From an uncultured Ignavibacteria bacterium (GTDB taxonomy: Bacteria > Bacteroidota > Ignavibacteria > Ignavibacteriales > Ignavibacteriaceae), in the NCBI GenBank assembly GCA_937996765.1, contig CALKUG010000184.1, positions 1 to 10,603 on the forward strand: a stretch of DNA of 10,603 bases, written 5' to 3'. A program made the position numbers and the translations under genes. Numbering within the stretch: the first letter of the stretch is position 1; each line of letters begins with the position of its first letter. The notes beneath the pieces are model-generated. The model saw only the letters and a list, made by a program, of their open reading frames with translations. It was not told the DNA's origin and ran no database searches. Shown here piece after piece: positions 8,301 to 10,603 of this stretch.

Positions 8301-9295
8301 TTATGAACCTTGTTGGTAACGCTGTTAAGTTTACACACGAGGGATCCATAACAGTTACGGCAGGATATATAAGTGACACAGAGCTGTTCAGAGTTGTTGT
8401 AGAGGATACCGGTATTGGAATTTCATCGGAAGTACGTGAGAAAGTATTCGAATCGTTTTTCCAAGCACGCACAGCAAACGCAAGTGAGGGCACAGGACTT
8501 GGTTTGGCGATTTCAAAGAAACTTGCTTTAACCATGGGTGGTGATATTACCGTTGATAGTCAAGAAGGTAGCGGTAGTAAGTTTGCCCTTACACTTAAAT
8601 TGAAAGTTGGCACCCAGAAAAGAACCATAATTAAACGCAGTAAAAAGGAAGTAGCAGGATACGAAGGCGAACGCAAAAGAATTCTGTATGCCGATGATAA
8701 CGAGTTTAACAGGCTCCTTATCAGAGAGTATTTAGGTCGCTTGGGCTTCGAATTTATTGAAGCTAAAAATGGAGTAGAAGCGATTACTAAAACCCTTGAA
8801 GAAAAACCCGATTTGATTCTTATGGATTTAATTATGCCTGAACTCGATGGACATGAGGCTTCATATAATATTAAGAAAAAGCATGGTGTTAACACTCCGA
8901 TAATAGCACTTTCTGCGAGCGTAACATCTGAGGAGAGAATTAAAAGCCAAATCAGTGGTTGCGATGCTTTTCTCTCGAAGCCCGTTGTTCTCGATGAATT
9001 ACTTAACACCCTTGCCCGATTTTTAAATTTAGTATGGATAGATTCTAAAGAATCTATAAAAAATGACGTAGTACAAAAGCCCACTACTCCGGTATCCTTA
9101 AGTGTTACCGATTGTGATAGAATCGCTGATTGGGCAACGCGGGGAGATTTTTATAGTATTCAATCATTTATCAAAAGAGTTGAATATACCGATGGTCGTA
9201 TGAAGCAATTTGCTACCATAATGAGAGACCATTTAGATAATTTTAGATTTGAAGAAATAATTGATTTGGTTAAATCAATGAAGGAACAACAATGA
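5360..9295 (+). CDS. Cytoplasmic multi-PAS/GAF hybrid sensor histidine kinase
   Basis: This 1311-residue protein is a complete hybrid histidine kinase. In order: a coiled coil (about 13-35), five PAS domains (about 45-157, 167-286, 292-410, 420-536, 548-664), a GAF domain (about 685-840), HisKA with phospho-acceptor His869 in MSHELRTP, HATPase_c with N-box Asn983/Asn987, DTGIG (1016-1020) and GTGLGL (1044-1049), and a REC domain with Asp1112/Asp1113, phospho-acceptor Asp1156, Ser1185 and Lys1207. A roughly 75-residue helical tail follows. I see no membrane segment, so it senses an internal signal, not identifiable here. An in-frame TAA at 5354-5356 makes the ATG at 5360 the first possible start; its ribosome site is weak. 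Its stop overlaps the start of a second kinase (ATGA), so the two are probably made together and may form one phosphorelay. All catalytic residues look intact. Confidence 0.97.
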   Translation: MSTTSSGTSAKSIQELQEKIEALEQENASLKQQLNRGKLLFNLFESAFREYSAMFWAKDAQGKYLFANKTFLRFINRSAEEVIGKTDRDFLDKNRALEVENEDEAVYSNNTLLIRDRCFDDSAGNTLWYSAHKIGVLDADGNKVGLVGYAEDITEKKKFYDEIEHSRGRFETVLNSIREIVFQTDSSGRWTYLNPSWSETLGYTVEESLGVYFLNYVHEEDKERNKEYFVVLQQREKDFCRQEVRYIAKDGSIVWIDVYARLLFDGNGEVIGTTGTLNDITQRKEYETALKEQETLLRGLLDAIPDLVFLKDSNFTYRLMNKAFCEVIGHKSKDLIGKTDYEVFAWGLAEDYIKKDETVLSTGKSISFVDTFQHNNGVTNVYDTIKSPLKDADGKIIGIIGICRDISQLMTTEAKLEQVLAHERTLLDVIPYRTWIKDLTGAYISVNGQYARACKLDPQQMVGKKDEDLFSSSIVRRNRTQDLEVINSGRAKSIEEPLSDGKSLQWFETFRAPIYDRGGTMIGLAYLSRDITERREAEEELNRIIEEQRALLSSINSYVYFKDRTLYYLTANQSFCDLLQVSPAEINGKTDYDLFNQDFANSTRKQDLAILETGVPVFDFEEMIRGADGRDRWVITTKVPYRNQQGQIIGMAGSSLDITARKLAENALARKDKILSTVAASVSSLLESLEFETVIPNILGKIGIVVEAGRCYIFQNSHDKVNNQLLSSQVFEWCAEGIEPQIDNPDLQNIPFNDLFPRWVELLSRKEPVVGLVKDFPEFERSILEPQSIQSLLVLPVSVNNSLWGFIGFDEVNTPREWSKEEIAILSLVAGAIGAAIEQQEAYKSLEQAMISSERANNAKSEFLANMSHELRTPLNGILGYAQILMRRSDVSEDLKKDIGIIERSGNYLLMLINDILDLSKIEAGKILLDESEFDPDAIFSSVLDLMKSKAEIKKLKLHFVTEGALPESLIGDEKKIRQIIMNLVGNAVKFTHEGSITVTAGYISDTELFRVVVEDTGIGISSEVREKVFESFFQARTANASEGTGLGLAISKKLALTMGGDITVDSQEGSGSKFALTLKLKVGTQKRTIIKRSKKEVAGYEGERKRILYADDNEFNRLLIREYLGRLGFEFIEAKNGVEAITKTLEEKPDLILMDLIMPELDGHEASYNIKKKHGVNTPIIALSASVTSEERIKSQISGCDAFLSKPVVLDELLNTLARFLNLVWIDSKESIKNDVVQKPTTPVSLSVTDCDRIADWATRGDFYSIQSFIKRVEYTDGRMKQFATIMRDHLDNFRFEEIIDLVKSMKEQQ
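9281..9285 (+). promoter_or_regulatory. Ribosome binding site of the second kinase
   Basis: AAGGA lies within the last codons of the first kinase, six bases before the ATG at 9292-9294. It confirms the start within the ATGA overlap. Confidence 0.7.
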
Positions 9296-10603
9296 CAGAG
9301 AGTAAAACCCCTCAATTATTAGTGGTTGATGATCAACCCACTAATATCAAGGTATTGTTCGAAACATTACGGTTTGCACAGTATTCAGTTTTTGCAGCAA
9401 CAAACGGTGAAGATGCTTTAGAACGCGCTCGTTTAGTTAAACCCGACCTTATTTTGTTGGATATAATGATGCCGGGAATTGACGGCTTCGAGACCATTAC
9501 TCGGTTAAAACAAGACCCCGAAACGGCTTCGATACCGGTTATTTTTATGTCGGCACTTTCTGAGACTACTGATATTGTTCGAGGATTTGCACTTGGTGCT
9601 GTTGATTATATCACAAAGCCTATTAGAACAGAGGAAGTGATTGCTCGCGTTAAAACACAAATTAGTCTTATTAATTACCGTCAACGCTTAGAACAGGCAA
9701 ATGCAGAGCTTGAACAAAAGGTTAAAGACCGTACTGCTGATTTGATAGTGGCCTTAGATAAAGCCGAAAGTATGAATAGGTTAAAATCTAATTTTCTTGC
9801 TAATATGAGTCATGAATTAAGAACCCCACTCAATGCAATTATCGGGCTGAGTTCTGTGGTGCGGGAATCATTACTCGAGAGCCAAATGGAAGAAGATGCC
9901 GATCTTGTTGAAAGGGTAGTGCATGCGGGAGAAAGACTTAAAGATACATTCAACGGTATATTAGATCTTTCACTTTTAGAAACCGATCAGTTTAATATTA
10001 ATTTGGGTCAACACACACTCGATTCAATTTATCATCCAATACGTAAACGATACGAAAAAGAAACAGCAAAAAAAGGATTGTATTTTATTTTAGATGATGA
10101 TACTGAAGGCTACAAAATTGAAACAGACGAATATTATTTGCGTCAGATTTTAGATCGTATTGTAAATAATGCCGTAAAATTTACATCTCATGGAGGCGTC
10201 ACTATTAAATCCACTCCGCATGCTATAGATGGTAAAGATTATGTAGTAATTGAGATTACTGATACAGGAATAGGTATTGAAAACAGCAAAATGCAAGTTA
10301 TTTTCGATGAATTCCGACAGGTAAGTGAAGGGCTCGATCGAGCTCATGAAGGTACTGGTTTGGGTCTTACGCTTGCTTCTCGCATGGCGACGTTGCTTAA
10401 AGTGCGGTTGGAATATGAATCACGGGTCGGTGAAGGTACATTCTTCCGCCTCATAGTCCCAGCCGAGCACGTTGTAAACGAAGATGAGCTATTGGCAACA
10501 GCACTTGGAGGATTTGATCAAGAGCCCGTAGATGTTCCTCTCATTCTCTTAGTTGAGGATAACGAATCGAATAAAACATTGGTATCAATCTCTTTGAAAA
10601 AAG
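9292..10603 (+). CDS. REC-HisKA-HATPase_c-REC hybrid histidine kinase, 3' end cut by the window edge
   Basis: The frame is open for 437 codons from an ATG that overlaps the previous stop, then leaves the window. An N-terminal receiver (about 8-122) has Asp13/Asp14, phospho-acceptor Asp57, Ser87 and Lys109. A coiled-coil linker (about 129-162) leads to HisKA with His174 in MSHELRTP, then HATPase_c with Asn292/Asn293, DTGIG (324-328) and GTGLGL (354-359). From about 416 a second receiver begins (ILLVEDNESNK, Glu422/Asp423), of which only the start is visible. No signal peptide or membrane span is present, so it is cytoplasmic. A kinase with its own N-terminal receiver is typically controlled by phosphorylation from another kinase, and the coupled multi-PAS kinase is the obvious candidate; this is inference. 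What follows the second receiver, such as an HPt or output domain, cannot be seen. Confidence 0.96.
   Translation, partial: MTESKTPQLLVVDDQPTNIKVLFETLRFAQYSVFAATNGEDALERARLVKPDLILLDIMMPGIDGFETITRLKQDPETASIPVIFMSALSETTDIVRGFALGAVDYITKPIRTEEVIARVKTQISLINYRQRLEQANAELEQKVKDRTADLIVALDKAESMNRLKSNFLANMSHELRTPLNAIIGLSSVVRESLLESQMEEDADLVERVVHAGERLKDTFNGILDLSLLETDQFNINLGQHTLDSIYHPIRKRYEKETAKKGLYFILDDDTEGYKIETDEYYLRQILDRIVNNAVKFTSHGGVTIKSTPHAIDGKDYVVIEITDTGIGIENSKMQVIFDEFRQVSEGLDRAHEGTGLGLTLASRMATLLKVRLEYESRVGEGTFFRLIVPAEHVVNEDELLATALGGFDQEPVDVPLILLVEDNESNKTLVSISLKK

Noticed and set aside
8080..9084. Two long minus-strand open frames (151 and 174 codons) inside the first kinase
   Set aside because: They are antisense to the HisKA, HATPase_c and REC domains, whose motifs account fully for the plus-strand frame.
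7946..9813. A 20-base identical stretch (TTTCTTGCTAATATGAGTCA) in both kinase genes
   Set aside because: It encodes the conserved FLANMSH segment at the phospho-acceptor histidine; shared function explains it better than a DNA repeat or recent duplication.

Overview
The window is an AT-rich stretch of a probably Gram-negative bacterium. Two exported glycosidases carry Sec-type and Tat-type signal peptides, and large soluble hybrid histidine kinases sit beside them. GH92 and GH125 mannosidases, strong ribosome sites on the coupled genes and weak ones elsewhere, and the general protein style suggest the Bacteroidota/Chlorobiota (FCB) side of the tree. That placement is inference with low confidence; no rRNA or other phylogenetic marker is present.

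Left part, minus strand (1-1299): the 5' 433 codons of an exported or membrane-anchored protein of unknown function run off the left edge. It has a hydrophobic N-terminus, a TPR-like helical stretch and a small beta-rich region. Upstream of it, 1300-1575 holds a plausible sigma70-type promoter bracketed by a 10-bp inverted repeat, an 18-bp palindrome with a further half-site, and a hairpin just after the next gene's stop codon.

Middle part, minus strand (1576-5192): a two-gene operon encodes a Sec-exported GH92 exo-alpha-mannosidase followed, through an ATGA overlap, by a Tat-type GH125 exo-alpha-1,6-mannosidase. Together they would trim alpha-mannose from branched mannans or high-mannose N-glycans in the periplasm or at the cell surface. 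No SusC/D pair, transporter or mannose catabolic gene is in view.

Right part, plus strand (5360-10603): a two-gene signalling operon is transcribed divergently from the mannosidases across a 167-bp gap. The first product is a 1311-residue cytoplasmic hybrid kinase: coiled coil, five PAS domains, GAF, HisKA, HATPase_c, REC and a short C-terminal helical tail. The second, again coupled by an ATGA overlap and preceded by a good Shine-Dalgarno, is a REC-HisKA-HATPase_c-REC hybrid kinase cut by the right edge. The pair looks like a phosphorelay in which the multi-PAS kinase may feed the N-terminal receiver of the second. No DNA-binding or other output domain is visible, so the target is unknown. 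I saw no tRNA, rRNA, CRISPR array, insertion sequence or prophage gene. The genes are recognisable families in ordinary arrangements; the least explained items are the left-edge protein and the symmetric DNA around its promoter.
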